Below are positions 43,851 through 53,600 of a stretch of DNA of 64,000 nucleotides, piece after piece (position 1 is the first letter of the stretch; each line of letters begins with the position of its first letter). The notes under the pieces are model-generated. The model did not search any database. It had not been told where the DNA came from and saw only the letters and a program-made list of their open reading frames with translations. Source of the stretch: Mobilicoccus massiliensis (GTDB lineage: Bacteria; Actinomycetota; Actinomycetes; Actinomycetales; Dermatophilaceae); NCBI RefSeq assembly GCF_000826525.2, contig NZ_LN651325.1, forward strand, positions 1 through 64,000, given 5' to 3'. The position numbers and the translations under genes were made by a program.

Positions 43851-44737
43851 CCCTCCATTGTGGGGGCCGCGCCTCGATCCGCGAACCCCGCCCGCGATCC
43901 GTGGCGGTGGCACCGCGGATGCCGGGCCCAGGTGCGCCGGGTGAGTCGCGGCGGCGCCACCGCCATCTCCACCGACACCGAGGGGTCCTCGGTGCGGCCA
44001 CGCTCGACCGGCCCTGTGCCCGCGGCGTCGAGGTGCTCGACGATGCGCGAGCAGGCGAGCGAGGCCGCAAGTGCGGTGATCGGTGACCGGCGACGGGGTT
44101 CGGAGAACCGCTGCGCCTGGGCGAGGACGAGCGCCCACGCCGGATCGTGGTCGGCTCGCGTGAGGTCGAGGCAGAGCAGACACGGTCCCTCGTCGGAGAC
44201 GAACGGGCCGACGGTGACGGTACTGCCGCGCACGAGCACCGGCAGGCAGTCGACGCCGTCGTGTCGAGCGTCGACGGGCGAGAGGGCACCTGAGGTGACT
44301 CGGACGACGAGGTCGATGTGCTCGCCGGTCAGCGACCTGCGGCCGGCCCGATGGGCGAGGTCGATCTCGTCGAGCACCTCGGGGCCGTGGCGAACGATCG
44401 CCCCGACGTCACGCAGCAGGCCCGCGAGGAGATCCGTCGTCGGGCCCTGGCCGTCGATCGCGATCGTCGCATCGAGCGGGGGCGGGTCGGCGCGGGCGTC
44501 GACCACGAAGCCGCGACGGGAGAGGGCCCGTACGAGGCCGACGAAACGGTCGCCGGCGCCCGTGCCGCGGCCGTGCAGAGCCTCCAACGGCTGTGAACCG
44601 TCCAACGCCTCGAGAGAGCGGATCTCCTGCGCCGACAGACCGGAGAGCACGACGGCCTCGTGAGGGTCGAGCCCGAGCTGGATCTCTCCTGGCCCGCGGT
44701 GCAGGAGGGGAGTGGCGGGGCTGAGCGTGGGGTACAC
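43847..44737 (-). CDS. TOMM cyclodehydratase-like / leader-binding E1-type protein
   Basis: 296 aa. The N-terminus (PLLHRGPGEIQLGLDPHEAVVLSGL) resembles the winged-helix leader-binding domain of azoline-forming cyclodehydratases. The middle lacks a ThiF ATP-binding motif. VGPFVSDEGPCLLCLDLTRADHDPAW carries a CxxC pair, and the C-terminus ends in a WARHPRCHRHG motif like the zinc-binding end of E1-like proteins. No YcaO partner, flavin dehydrogenase or precursor peptide is near. GTG 44737 has GAGGAG about 6 nt upstream. It is coupled to the ABC1 kinase gene. A role unrelated to azoline peptides is likely. Confidence 0.75.
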   Translation of the reverse strand: MYPTLSPATPLLHRGPGEIQLGLDPHEAVVLSGLSAQEIRSLEALDGSQPLEALHGRGTGAGDRFVGLVRALSRRGFVVDARADPPPLDATIAIDGQGPTTDLLAGLLRDVGAIVRHGPEVLDEIDLAHRAGRRSLTGEHIDLVVRVTSGALSPVDARHDGVDCLPVLVRGSTVTVGPFVSDEGPCLLCLDLTRADHDPAWALVLAQAQRFSEPRRRSPITALAASLACSRIVEHLDAAGTGPVERGRTEDPSVSVEMAVAPPRLTRRTWARHPRCHRHGSRAGFADRGAAPTMEG

Positions 44738-44868
44738 CGGGACTCCTCATGACGGGCGACGACACCGACGACGATCACCGCGTGGACGGCGGGAGAACCA
44801 GTCTCGACCGCCGACCACGACCCACGGCCTCGCTCGTCCACAGTCACCCCATGAGCCCCGAGACACGG

Positions 44869-44908
44869 CGACGGGGTGGCCGCGCCCCCCGCGCGTGCCA
44901 CCCCGTCG
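44869..44908 (-). terminator. Terminator of the small zinc-ribbon gene
   Basis: Stem CGACGGGGTGGC/GCCACCCCGTCG (12 bp) around a C-rich loop begins 12 bp past the stop. The rest of the 183 bp gap should hold the promoter of the TOMM-like gene, which I cannot assign. Confidence 0.8.
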
Positions 44909-44920
44909 TCGACCGGTGCG

Positions 44921-45085
44921 TCAGGCCTTGCCGAGAATGCGGTTGAGCTTGGTGTTGCACTCCGGGCAGGTGCCCTTGGCCATGCGGCGGCCGTTGGACT
45001 CGACGACGTTGCCCTCCGTCTCGCGCTTCTCCTTGCACTTGACGCAGTAGAACTCGCCCTTGTAGGTCTCGCCGGTGTCGGTCAT
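44921..45085 (-). CDS. Small zinc-ribbon protein (DUF5679)
   Basis: 54 aa. It reads MTDTGETYKGEFYCVKCKEK, then TEGNVVESNGRRMAKGTCPEC and ends LNRILGKA, so two CxxC knuckles make a zinc ribbon of the DUF5679 type. Many actinobacteria encode such a protein; its function is unknown. ATG 45085 has AAGGAG 9 nt upstream. It is monocistronic with a strong terminator. Confidence 0.85.
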   Translation of the reverse strand: MTDTGETYKGEFYCVKCKEKRETEGNVVESNGRRMAKGTCPECNTKLNRILGKA

Positions 45086-45231
45086 GTCAGTGGGTCTCCT
45101 TGTCGTACTGGGCTGCCGGTGCAGCCACGGACCAGTTGCCCACCCTAGGTCAGTGGCGCGGCGCTGCCGGTATTTCCCTCTCGTGGCGCGGCGTGCGGCG
45201 CCCCTGCGGGGGAGTTGTCAGAGGCCACCGC

Positions 45232-45237
45232 TACGGT
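45232..45237 (+). promoter_or_regulatory. -10 box for leaderless YgjP-like gene
   Basis: TACGGT lies 7 nt before ATG 45245. Confidence 0.55.
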
Positions 45238-45244
45238 GCGATCC

Positions 45245-45805
45245 ATGCCGAGCCGCCTGCGCCGTGAGCCCCGTCCCGACACCCTCGCGGTCGACGGCGA
45301 GACCGTGTCGATCCGCCGCAGTGCGCGCCGGCGCCGCACCGTGAGTGCGAGATTCGAGGAGGGCCGCATCGTCGCGCTCGTACCCGAGGCGTTGCCGGCC
45401 GCGGAGGAACGCCGACTCGTCGAGCAACTCACACGCCGCCTGCGCAGTCGGGAGACGCGCACCGGCGACGCCGAGCTCGAAACGCGGGCGAGGACACTGT
45501 CGGCGCGCTACCTCGGCGGTCGCGCCGAGCCGTCGTCGGTGCGATGGAGCGGGCGCCAGCAGCGGCGTTGGGGGTCGTGCACGCCCTCGACAGGTGAGAT
45601 CCGCATCTCGGAGTCGGCACGGGCGCTGCCCGAGGAGGTCCTCGATTACGTGCTGCTGCACGAACTCGCTCACCTCATCGAGCCGGGCCACGGGCCGCGG
45701 TTCTGGGCCGAGCTCGCCGGTTATCCGAGGCTCGAACGGGCGCGCGGGTTTCTCGACGGAGTCTCCTTCGCCCAGGACCGGGGGCTCACCACGCCAACAG
45801 GATGA
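45245..45805 (+). CDS. YgjP-like M48-type metallopeptidase
   Basis: 186 aa zinc-dependent hydrolase of the YgjP/WLM (DUF45) group. [21 protein letters not shown] opens the domain, WGSCTPSTGEIRIS is the family motif, and the zinc site is VLLHELAHLIEPGHGPRFW (HELAH around residue 140 plus downstream His). No signal peptide or membrane segment is present. ATG 45245 is set by the -10 box. It overlaps the 3' end of the convergent YwiC-like gene by 20 bp. Substrate unknown. Confidence 0.9.
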   Translation: MPSRLRREPRPDTLAVDGETVSIRRSARRRRTVSARFEEGRIVALVPEALPAAEERRLVEQLTRRLRSRETRTGDAELETRARTLSARYLGGRAEPSSVRWSGRQQRRWGSCTPSTGEIRISESARALPEEVLDYVLLHELAHLIEPGHGPRFWAELAGYPRLERARGFLDGVSFAQDRGLTTPTG

Positions 45806-46688
45806 GCGCGAGTGCCACCGAGAGTGCGATCTCCCCCAGACCGACCTTCATGGGACGGATGCGCCGCCCGGCGAGCACCGCGGCCCGCGCGGTCGTCACC
45901 GCGAAGAACGCGACGAGCAGCCCTTGCGTGAGCTGCGGCGGGCGCAGTTCGGCCGGCAGCAGCGAGGGCACGACCGCCCACAGCACGGTGGCTGCGGCGT
46001 GGTACGCGATCGAGGCCCGACGGTAGGCGCGCGAGCCGCGTTCACGGATGAGGGTCTTGACGTAGAGGCTGGTGCCGACGAAGTACAGCGCGAGGGCGAG
46101 TGTCGACCCCACGAGCGGCGCGTCGGAGACGGCGGCACCCAGCGCGTTCCCCGTCTCCCCGAGGCGACCGGCGCTCGCGGCGACGAGGGTCATGAGACTC
46201 GCGGCGAGGATCGTCACGACGTCGTTGCCCAGGGCCCGGTCCCGGCGCCGGGAGGAGTACCACAGACTCACCGCCGCGAAGGGGGCGAACACCGGGGCCC
46301 ACCAGGCGAGTTCGGGGCGAAGCGCGAGCAGCGCGAGACCGGCGACCAGGCTCACCCCCGCGTAGACCAGCACCGGGGTGAGGTAGACCTCCTTGCGTCC
46401 CGAGCGCAACCACAGACCGGCGGCCGCGAAGCCGAGGTATCCGACGATCCAGCAGACCGTCAGCGGCACGTGGGCGAGGGACCATCCCGACCGAATCGCG
46501 CCGACGAGCAGGGGGACCGTGAGCATCGCCCATGCGCCGTGCTGCTTGGGGATCCACGCCGCCCGGGCCTTGTTCGGCCGCGAGCGCCGGGCGCGAGGGG
46601 TGCGGGCAGGAGCCCGCCGAGGTTCGGCCCGCACGCCGACCGGATCGAGGGCGGGACCTGCGGAGGAGAGGCTCTCAGCGTTCGCCAT
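45786..46688 (-). CDS. YwiC-like family membrane protein
   Basis: 300 aa. A basic, proline-rich N-terminus (RAPARTPRARRSRPNKAR) leads to the family hallmark WIPKQHGAWAML and eight to nine hydrophobic segments. The loop VWYSSRR-like YSSRRRDRALGNDV is also typical. The ATG lies inside the end of the upstream DUF2342 gene (14 bp overlap), so it is co-translated with it. YwiC proteins have no settled function, though they are often near respiratory or cofactor genes. Confidence 0.87.
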   Translation of the reverse strand: MANAESLSSAGPALDPVGVRAEPRRAPARTPRARRSRPNKARAAWIPKQHGAWAMLTVPLLVGAIRSGWSLAHVPLTVCWIVGYLGFAAAGLWLRSGRKEVYLTPVLVYAGVSLVAGLALLALRPELAWWAPVFAPFAAVSLWYSSRRRDRALGNDVVTILAASLMTLVAASAGRLGETGNALGAAVSDAPLVGSTLALALYFVGTSLYVKTLIRERGSRAYRRASIAYHAAATVLWAVVPSLLPAELRPPQLTQGLLVAFFAVTTARAAVLAGRRIRPMKVGLGEIALSVALALILLAW

Positions 46689-48216
46689 CGGAGTCGCGCC
46701 GTTCGTCGTGCTCGCCGTCGCCACCGGGGTGGGCATCGGGGTCCTTCTGCTGCGTCTGTGACGGCCACGGCCCGGCGTCCGAAGGGCCTTCCTCGGCCGC
46801 CGCGTCCCCACGCTGCCGGGCGTCCTCACCGGCGAGAATCGCCTCCAGGGCCGCGTCGAGGTCGTCGGTGAGCTCGGTGCGCTCGCTGCCGACCGTGCGT
46901 TGGACGAAGCCCAGCGGGTCGTCGAGGTCCTCGGCCCCGGGGGCGACGTCCGGGTGGGCCCAGGCCGCGTCACGGGTCTGGGCGTCGGAGGCGCTCTCGA
47001 GGGCCGCCCAGAGGTTGGCCGCGTCGCGCAGCCGGCGCGGCCGCAGTTCCAGGCCGACGAGCTGGCCGAAGAGTTGCTCGGAGACGCCACCCGTGGCGCG
47101 GCGGCGACGCACCGCCTCACCCAGGGCGGCCGCCTGGGGCAGATGGCCCGACGTTGCCTTGTCGCTCACGTGGTCGACCCAGCCCTCGACGAGCGCGAGG
47201 AGGGTCTCGAGCCGGGTGAGCGCCGCCTTCTGCGCGGGGCTGGGATCGTTCGTGAACAACGAATCGCCGATGGCCTCCTGCATCGCCTTGGGGTCGGTCG
47301 GGTCGATGCCGGCGACCTTGGCCTCGATGGCCTCGGTGTCGATGCGGATGTCGCGGGCGTAGGCCTGCACCGCGGTGACGAGCTGGGGGCCGAGCCATCC
47401 GGCGCCGTGGAAGAGCCGCACCCGGGCCGTCTCGCGCACGGCGAGGTACAGCTCGATCTGCGCGGCGTCGATCTCGAGGCCCTCCGCGAACTCCGCGATG
47501 TTGGCGGGAAGGACGACGACCGCGCCGTCCTCGACGAGCGGAAGACCGACCTCGGTGCCGGTGAGCACCTCACCGGCGAGCAGGCCGACGGCACGACCGA
47601 TCTGCGCGCCGAACATCGAGCTGCTCATGCGCGCGAGCATCGGCTCCATCTGTCCGAGCATCCCGGAGATGTCCATGCCTGCGGGCAGCTGCGGCATGCC
47701 GGGCATGCCCTCGGGCAGGCCGTGCTCGCCGAGCTGATCGAGCTGACTCTTGAGCGCGGAGGTGATCGCGGCCGTGACGCCCTGCGCGACGGGGGAGACC
47801 AGCCGCCCCCACATCGGCATCGTGCCGGCCACCCACTCCGCGCGGCTCCACGCCTTGACGCCGCCGGAGGGCGCCTCGAAGGAGGTGACCTCGTCGAGCC
47901 ACAGGCCCGCGACGTGGCCGGCCTCCTCGATCGCTCGTCGCTGCTTGTCGCTCACGACGGCGTCGCCCTCGGCCGAGACCGTCTTGCGCGCGACGTCGGC
48001 ACAGAGGTCGAGGTCGACCCCGTCACCGGTGGACGGGCCGGAGAACATGGCCTGCAACTGGCCGGCGATCATCGCCATCTGCGAGGGATCGATCCGATCG
48101 AGGCCCATCGACTTCAGCGCCTCGGCCATGGCCGGGTCCCCGCCGCCGAGCAGTTGTTCGAACAGCTTGGCGAAGTCGGGCTGTTCGGGCTCGTTCGGGT
48201 GGGACGGGTTGGACAT
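46675..48216 (-). CDS. DUF2342 family (zinc-dependent metalloprotease-like) protein
   Basis: 513 aa actinobacterial protein matching, from memory, the Rv3195 family: MSNPSHPNEPEQPDFAKLFE, WSRAEWVAGTMPMWGRLVSP, a GMLGQMEPMLARMSSSMFGAQIGRAVG helical hairpin, LPLVEDGAVVVLPANIAEFAEGLEI and VRLFHGAGWLGPQL. Databases often call it a zinc-dependent metalloprotease, but I see no HExxH motif, so activity is doubtful. ATG 48216 has GAAGGAG upstream. The acidic, disordered C-terminus overlaps the YwiC-like gene. Confidence 0.88.
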   Translation of the reverse strand: MSNPSHPNEPEQPDFAKLFEQLLGGGDPAMAEALKSMGLDRIDPSQMAMIAGQLQAMFSGPSTGDGVDLDLCADVARKTVSAEGDAVVSDKQRRAIEEAGHVAGLWLDEVTSFEAPSGGVKAWSRAEWVAGTMPMWGRLVSPVAQGVTAAITSALKSQLDQLGEHGLPEGMPGMPQLPAGMDISGMLGQMEPMLARMSSSMFGAQIGRAVGLLAGEVLTGTEVGLPLVEDGAVVVLPANIAEFAEGLEIDAAQIELYLAVRETARVRLFHGAGWLGPQLVTAVQAYARDIRIDTEAIEAKVAGIDPTDPKAMQEAIGDSLFTNDPSPAQKAALTRLETLLALVEGWVDHVSDKATSGHLPQAAALGEAVRRRRATGGVSEQLFGQLVGLELRPRRLRDAANLWAALESASDAQTRDAAWAHPDVAPGAEDLDDPLGFVQRTVGSERTELTDDLDAALEAILAGEDARQRGDAAAEEGPSDAGPWPSQTQQKDPDAHPGGDGEHDERRDSDGER

Positions 48217-48368
48217 CAGGACTCCTTCACGCCTGAGACACTGTCTACTCCCACATAACCACGCACGGCGTCGCGACGTTCCCGGGGATCCGGCCGATGG
48301 ACGTATTCGTCTCCTCGGTCTCCTCGTGACCGTGGCGCCCGCTCACCCCACGAGCCTCGAGGAGAGCC

Positions 48369-48791
48369 ATGCCCGACACCCCCCTGGTCGCCGTGAGCGA
48401 CAGCCCGTTGTCGGTCGACGAGGTGCTTGGCGCCGTCGCCCACCCACGGGTCGGCGGGGTCGTCACGTTCCTCGGTGTCGTGCGAGATCACGACGGCGGC
48501 AAGGGTGTCGGGGGTCTGGAGTACTCGGCCCACCCGAGCGCCGTCGAGAAACTGCGTGAGCTCGTCGACGCCACCTTGCGGCGCGACGGGGTCGTCACCG
48601 CCGCCGCGGTGCATCGCTCCGGGAGCCTGCGGGTCGGGGACCTCGCGGTCGTCCTCGCGGTCGGCGCCGAACACCGGGGTCAGGCCTTCGACGCCTGCCG
48701 TGCCCTCATCGACGACCTCAAGGCCCAGGTGCCCATCTGGAAGCACCAGCTCTTCGCCGACGGCTCCGACGAGTGGGTGGGCACTCCGTGA
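48369..48791 (+). CDS. moaE: Molybdopterin synthase catalytic subunit MoaE
   Basis: 140 aa. MoaE with MoaD converts precursor Z to molybdopterin. Family blocks are VGGVVTFLGVVRDHDGGK, LEYSAHPSAVEKL, VHRSGSLRVGDLAVVLAVGAEHRGQAFDAC and the catalytic-lysine region QVPIWKHQLFADG. ATG 48369 has GAGGAG upstream. No other moa, moe or mob gene is in the window. The stop overlaps the PDZ-protein start (GTGA), so it is translationally coupled to it. Confidence 0.95.
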   Translation: MPDTPLVAVSDSPLSVDEVLGAVAHPRVGGVVTFLGVVRDHDGGKGVGGLEYSAHPSAVEKLRELVDATLRRDGVVTAAAVHRSGSLRVGDLAVVLAVGAEHRGQAFDACRALIDDLKAQVPIWKHQLFADGSDEWVGTP

Positions 48792-49906
48792 GGTGGCGCC
48801 GCTCCGGCGCGACGAGTTCTCTCGAGACCTCTGACGCGCCGTCGGCAGCCGTGCGCCGGCGGCGTCCCCTGTTCGGCCGCCCGTTGTCGGCGCTGCTGCT
48901 GCTCCTTGTCGTGCTGGGGCTCGTCGGGCAACTCGTCACCCTGCCCTTCGTCGTGCTGCGACCGGGCCCTGCGGTCGACATCATCGGGCGTCCGGAGGAC
49001 GGCGCGCCGGTCGTCACGGTCGAGGGCGCCAAGTCCTATCCCACGTCGGGAGCGCTGTACTTCACCACGGTCGCCCAGTACGGCGGCCCGGGACGCCGGC
49101 CGACCGCCTGGAACGTGCTCGGGGCCCTCGTCGACCCCGACGCCGAACTCCTGCGGGAGTCGGTGGTCTACCCGCCCCAGGTCTCCGAGCAGGCGGTGCG
49201 CGAGCAGAACACCGCGGCGATGACCGACTCCCAGGACGAGGCGGTCGCCGTGGCCCTGAGCAAGCTCGGCCGTCCGGTCACCGAGCGGGCGGAGGTGGCC
49301 GAGGTCCTGCCCGACAGCCCCGCCACCGGCGCCTTGCGGAAGGGCGACGTCATCACCCGTGTGGACGACAAGGCCGTGGGCCACGCCTCCGAGATCACCC
49401 AGCGCATCCAGAAGAGCGCTGGTGACGTGACGCTGACCGTGAAGCGCGGCGGCTCGACCCAGACGGTCCCGCTCACCCCCGTGGTCCGCAACGGGCGCCG
49501 GGTCGTGGGCGTGCTCATCCAGCCGAAGTTCTCCTTCGGGGTCGACGTCAAGATCCACGTCGGAGACGTCGGGGGTCCCTCGGCCGGCATGATGTTCGCC
49601 CTCGGGGTCTACGACACGCTCACCCCGGGCGCGCTCACCGGCGGGCAGAAGATCGCCGGCACCGGAACCCTCGTCTCCACCGGCGCGGTCGGCCCGATCG
49701 GGGGCATCGCCCAGAAGATGGTCGGCGCGAAAGAGGCCGGGGCGGGGTTCTTCCTCGCTCCCCGGGGCAACTGCAACGAGGTCGTCGGTCACGTGCCCGA
49801 CGGCCTGGTCGTCACGCCCGTCGAGACCTTCGACCAGGCGCTCTCCGCGGTCGAGAAGGCCGCGGCCGGGCAGGGGGCGAGCCTGCCGTCGTGTCCCGGG
49901 CAGTGA
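48788..49906 (+). CDS. Membrane-anchored PDZ and Lon-type (S16) protease
   Basis: 372 aa. One N-terminal membrane anchor (LSALLLLLVVLGLVGQLVTLPFVVL, about 25-48) is followed by an extracytoplasmic domain. The PDZ domain lies at about 170-245 (VLPDSPATGALRKGDVITRVDDKAV). The Lon catalytic domain has GGPSAGMMFALGVYD (Ser) and GGQKIAGTGTLVSTGAVGPIGGIAQKM (Lys). It corresponds in content and position to mycobacterial Rv3194c. GTG 48788 overlaps the moaE stop. Presumed envelope-associated processing protease; substrate unknown. Confidence 0.93.
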   Translation: MRWRRSGATSSLETSDAPSAAVRRRRPLFGRPLSALLLLLVVLGLVGQLVTLPFVVLRPGPAVDIIGRPEDGAPVVTVEGAKSYPTSGALYFTTVAQYGGPGRRPTAWNVLGALVDPDAELLRESVVYPPQVSEQAVREQNTAAMTDSQDEAVAVALSKLGRPVTERAEVAEVLPDSPATGALRKGDVITRVDDKAVGHASEITQRIQKSAGDVTLTVKRGGSTQTVPLTPVVRNGRRVVGVLIQPKFSFGVDVKIHVGDVGGPSAGMMFALGVYDTLTPGALTGGQKIAGTGTLVSTGAVGPIGGIAQKMVGAKEAGAGFFLAPRGNCNEVVGHVPDGLVVTPVETFDQALSAVEKAAAGQGASLPSCPGQ

Positions 49907-49946
49907 GGCGGGCACTCGCCTCGGCCGCGAGTCGCCGCGTCGAGCC

Positions 49947-50507
49947 TCAGTCCTCGAGGGTGGCGGCCAGGGCGTCGAGCAGGCCGGGTGCGATCTCCTC
50001 ACCGCTCGCGACCTTGTCGTCGCTGTCGTGCGCTCGCTGCCGGACGAGGCAGACCCGGTCGCCGTCGCGTGACACCGCGGCGAGGATGCGGATGTCGGCC
50101 CGGCCGGGGTGTTCGAGCAACGCCTTCGTCGCCTCGGCGGGGTCCTCGGGCAGGCCCTCCTCGGCGCCGGGGGGAAGGACGATCCGTTCGATCGCCACCG
50201 CCACGCCGTCGACCTGCGGCGGCCACGCGAGCTGGGCCAGCAGCTCCTCCACGTCGGAGTGGGCCGGCAGGTCGTCCTGCTCGATGGTCACGTAGGCCGA
50301 ACCGGGCTCGGGTGCCTCGGTGGCGCCCTGCTCCGCGGGCGCGTCGTCGAGCCGCCGGGCGAGGTCGGGTTCGGCCTCGGCGAAATCGGCCGCGTCGACG
50401 AGGGCGAAGAGACGCAGCGGCTGGTCCCAGCCGGAGGCCGCGACGTACTTCTCCGCCTCCAGGGCGCACTCGAGCAGGGGCGGGTGGACGGGCACGATCT
50501 CGGTCAC
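49947..50507 (-). CDS. PPA1309 family protein
   Basis: 186 aa conserved actinobacterial protein of unknown function. VTEIVPVHPPLLECALEAEKYVAASGWDQPLRLFALVDA starts it. A PDLARRLDD acidic stretch, LAWPPQVDGVAVAIERIVLPPGAE and DIRILAAVSRDGDRVCLVRQR follow. GTG 50507 has CACGAT 6 nt upstream, and an upstream basic extension is not credible. It is convergent with the PDZ-protease gene and divergent from the UPF0182 gene. Confidence 0.85.
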   Translation of the reverse strand: MTEIVPVHPPLLECALEAEKYVAASGWDQPLRLFALVDAADFAEAEPDLARRLDDAPAEQGATEAPEPGSAYVTIEQDDLPAHSDVEELLAQLAWPPQVDGVAVAIERIVLPPGAEEGLPEDPAEATKALLEHPGRADIRILAAVSRDGDRVCLVRQRAHDSDDKVASGEEIAPGLLDALAATLED

Positions 50508-50697
50508 GCGGCCATCGTGCCAAACCGCGGGCCACCCCGGCACGCGGGCGTCGGCGGGCCGCTGACGACGCGTCGTCGTGCGCGCCACGTTCGGGCCCCC
50601 TCAGCACTCCTCGGTCGGTTGTCGGCGGGCCTGGGTACCGTGGAGCAGTACACCCGACGAGACGGCACGACCAGACGGCAGGACAGGTGGATACGGC

Positions 50698-53600
50698 GTG
50701 AGTGACCAGACCCCCCGGGATGACTCCTCGGGCGGCGACGAGAACGCGGGCCGCGGGTTCGGCGGGCCCGGCGGTTTCGGTGGCTTCGGCGGTCTGCGCG
50801 GGCACGGCGTGCCCGGCGGTCCCGGCGGTCCCGGCAATGGCGCGGGCGGCGGAGGCGGCGCAGGCGGCAGCCACGTGCGTACGGCCGGCCCGGGTGGCGC
50901 GCGGCGGCCCAGCAGGTTCGGCCTGACGGTCGCCATCGTCCTCGTCGTCCTCGGCGTGCTCGCGGCGCTGTCGAGCTTCTGGACCGACGTGCTGTGGTTC
51001 TCCGCCACCGGGTTCTCCGGGGTGTTGTGGACCCGCCTCGCTGCGCAGGTCGGGGCCTTCGTCGTCGCCTCCCTCGTGGTCGGTGCACTCGTCGCCTCCG
51101 CCCTCGTCATCGCCTACCGCACCCGGCCGATCTACCCGCCGTCCACGGCGCAGCAGGAGGCCCTCGACCGGTACCGCGAGGTCATCGACCCGCTGCGCAG
51201 GATCGGGCTCGTGGTCGCGCCCCTCGTGCTGGGTGCGTTCGCCGGTCTCGCCGCCGCGAGCCAGTGGCAGACCCTGCTGCTCTGGCTCAACGCGCAGTCG
51301 TTCGGTCAGCAGGATCCGACGTTCGGTCTCGATGTCGGCTTCTTCGTCTTCACGCTGCCGTGGCTGCAGTTCCTCGTCTCGTTCGGCACGATGGCCCTCG
51401 TCCTCACGCTCGTCACGGCCACCGTCACCCACTACGTCTACGGCGGCCTGCAGCTCTCGGGCAGCGGGCCCCGCACGACCAAGGCCGCGCGGGTGCATCT
51501 CTCGCTGCTCGCCGCCGCGCTCGTGCTGCTGCGGGCCGTCTCGTACTGGCTCGAGCGGTACGAGCTCTCGACCAAGCGCGGCAGCCTCATCACCGGTCTG
51601 CAGTACACCGACCAGAACGCGGTCCTGCCCACCAAGGCCATCCTCGCGATCGCGGCGCTCATCTGCGCCGGGCTGTTCATCGCGACGATCTGGAGCCACT
51701 CCTGGCGCCTGCCGATGATCGCGGTCGCCATGCTCGTCATCACCTCGGTGGTCGTCGGCAGCCTCTACCCGCTCGCCGTGCAGAACCTGCGGGTCGGGCC
51801 GTCGGAGCAGTACTTCGAGGCGGAGTTCATCCGCAAGAACATCGAGGCCACCCGGCGGGCGTACGGCATCGACGGCATCGAGAAACAGCAGTACAACGCC
51901 CAGACCAAGGCGTCCTCGGGGCAGTTGCGCGCCGACGCGGCCACGGTCCCGGGCATTCGCCTGCTCGACCCGACCATCGTCTCGCGCACCTTCACCCAGA
52001 CTCAGGGCCTGCGGCGGTACTACGGGTTCCCCGACGTGCTCGACGTCGACCGCTACCGCATCTCCGGCCAGCCGCGCGACACCGTGATCGCCGCCCGCGA
52101 ACTCGACCTCAACGGGGTGCCGCAGCGCAACTGGGTCAACGACCACACGGTCTACACCCACGGCTACGGCGTGGTCGCCGCCTACGGCAACAAGCAGACG
52201 AGCGACGGCGAGCCCAGCTACTACGTCCGCGACATCCCGCCCAAGGGGGAGTTGGGTGAGTTCGAGCCCCGCATCTACTTCGGCGAGCGTTCGACGGAGT
52301 ACTCGATCGTCGGCAAGGAAGGCGGTCGCCCCGACCGCGAGCTCGACTTCCAGTCGGCCCAGGGCGAGCAGAAGAACACCTACGCCGGTGGCGGCGGGGT
52401 GCGCATGGACAACTTCCTCAAGCGGGTGGCCTACGCCATCAAGTACCGCGAGTACCGCATCATGCTGTCGGAGCAGGTCGGCGACTACTCGACGATGCTC
52501 GACCACCGCACTCCTCGCGAGCGCGTCGAGCGGGTCGCGCCGTGGCTGACGCTCGACGGCAACGCCTACCCCGCGGTCGTCGACGGCCGCGTGCAGTGGA
52601 TCCTCGACGGGTACACGACGTCGGCCAACTACCCGTATTCGCAGAAGCAGTCCCTCGAGACGGCGACGACCGACGCGGTGACGACCCGCGCGCAGAGCGT
52701 CGAGGCGGTGCGTGCCGGCGAGATCAACTACATCCGCAACTCGGTCAAGGCCACGGTCGACGCCTACTCGGGTGAGGTGAAGCTCTACGCCTGGGACGAG
52801 TCCGACCCGATGCTCAAGGCGTGGGGCCAGGCGTTCTCGGGCACGCTGCGGCCGATGAGCGAGATCAGCGCGCAGCTCATGTCGCACGTGCGCTACCCGG
52901 AGGACCTGTTCAAGGTTCAGCGCGACATCATCACGAGGTACCACATCACCGATCCGGGCGGCTTCTACACCGGTGGTGAGTACTGGAAGGTGCCGGAGGA
53001 CCCGACGTCCGGCGACCCCAAGCAGGCGGGCCTGCCCGATCAGCCGCCGTACTACCTCTCGATCGCGATGCCCGGTCAGGAGAACCCGGCGTTCTCGTTG
53101 ACGACGTCGTTCTCGCCGGTGGGTACCGACCGGCCGTACCTCACGGGCTTCCTCGCGATCGACTCCGACGCGGGCTCTGAGGCCGGCAAGCGACGCCCCG
53201 GCTACGGCACGATGAGGCTGCTCGACCTGCCGAGTTCGACGAACGTGCCGGGCCCGACGCAGGTGCAGAACCGGATCGACTCCTCGAACGACAAGTCCGA
53301 CCGGTTCGATCTGACCCTCAGCCAGTTCCTCAACCTCAACAGCCAGGGCGGCTCTCGGGTGCACAAGGGCAACCTGCTCACCCTGCCGGTGGGTGGCGGA
53401 TTGCTCTACGTCCAGCCGGAGTACGTCAGCGGTACCGCCGGGTCGACGTACCCGCGCCTGCAGGCCGTCGTCGTCTCGTTCGGCAACGACATCGCCTGGG
53501 CCGCCACACTCGACCAGGCCCTCGACGCCCTGTTCAAGGGCGACTCGGGTGCGCAGGCGGGTGACAGTGGCGTGGCGCCCACGCCTCAGACGCCGGGGGC

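Noticed and set aside
44749..44946. Plus-strand frame of 65 codons over the zinc-ribbon terminator
   Set aside because: It runs through the terminator stem and into the antisense of the DUF5679 gene and has no domain or initiation signal.
46675..48216. Calling the DUF2342 protein an active zinc protease
   Set aside because: I find no HExxH or equivalent zinc motif in its sequence; the name is a database habit.
49999..53364. 1,121-codon minus-strand frame over the UPF0182 gene
   Set aside because: An antisense shadow typical of GC-rich coding DNA. The plus-strand UPF0182 protein has family motifs and membrane segments.
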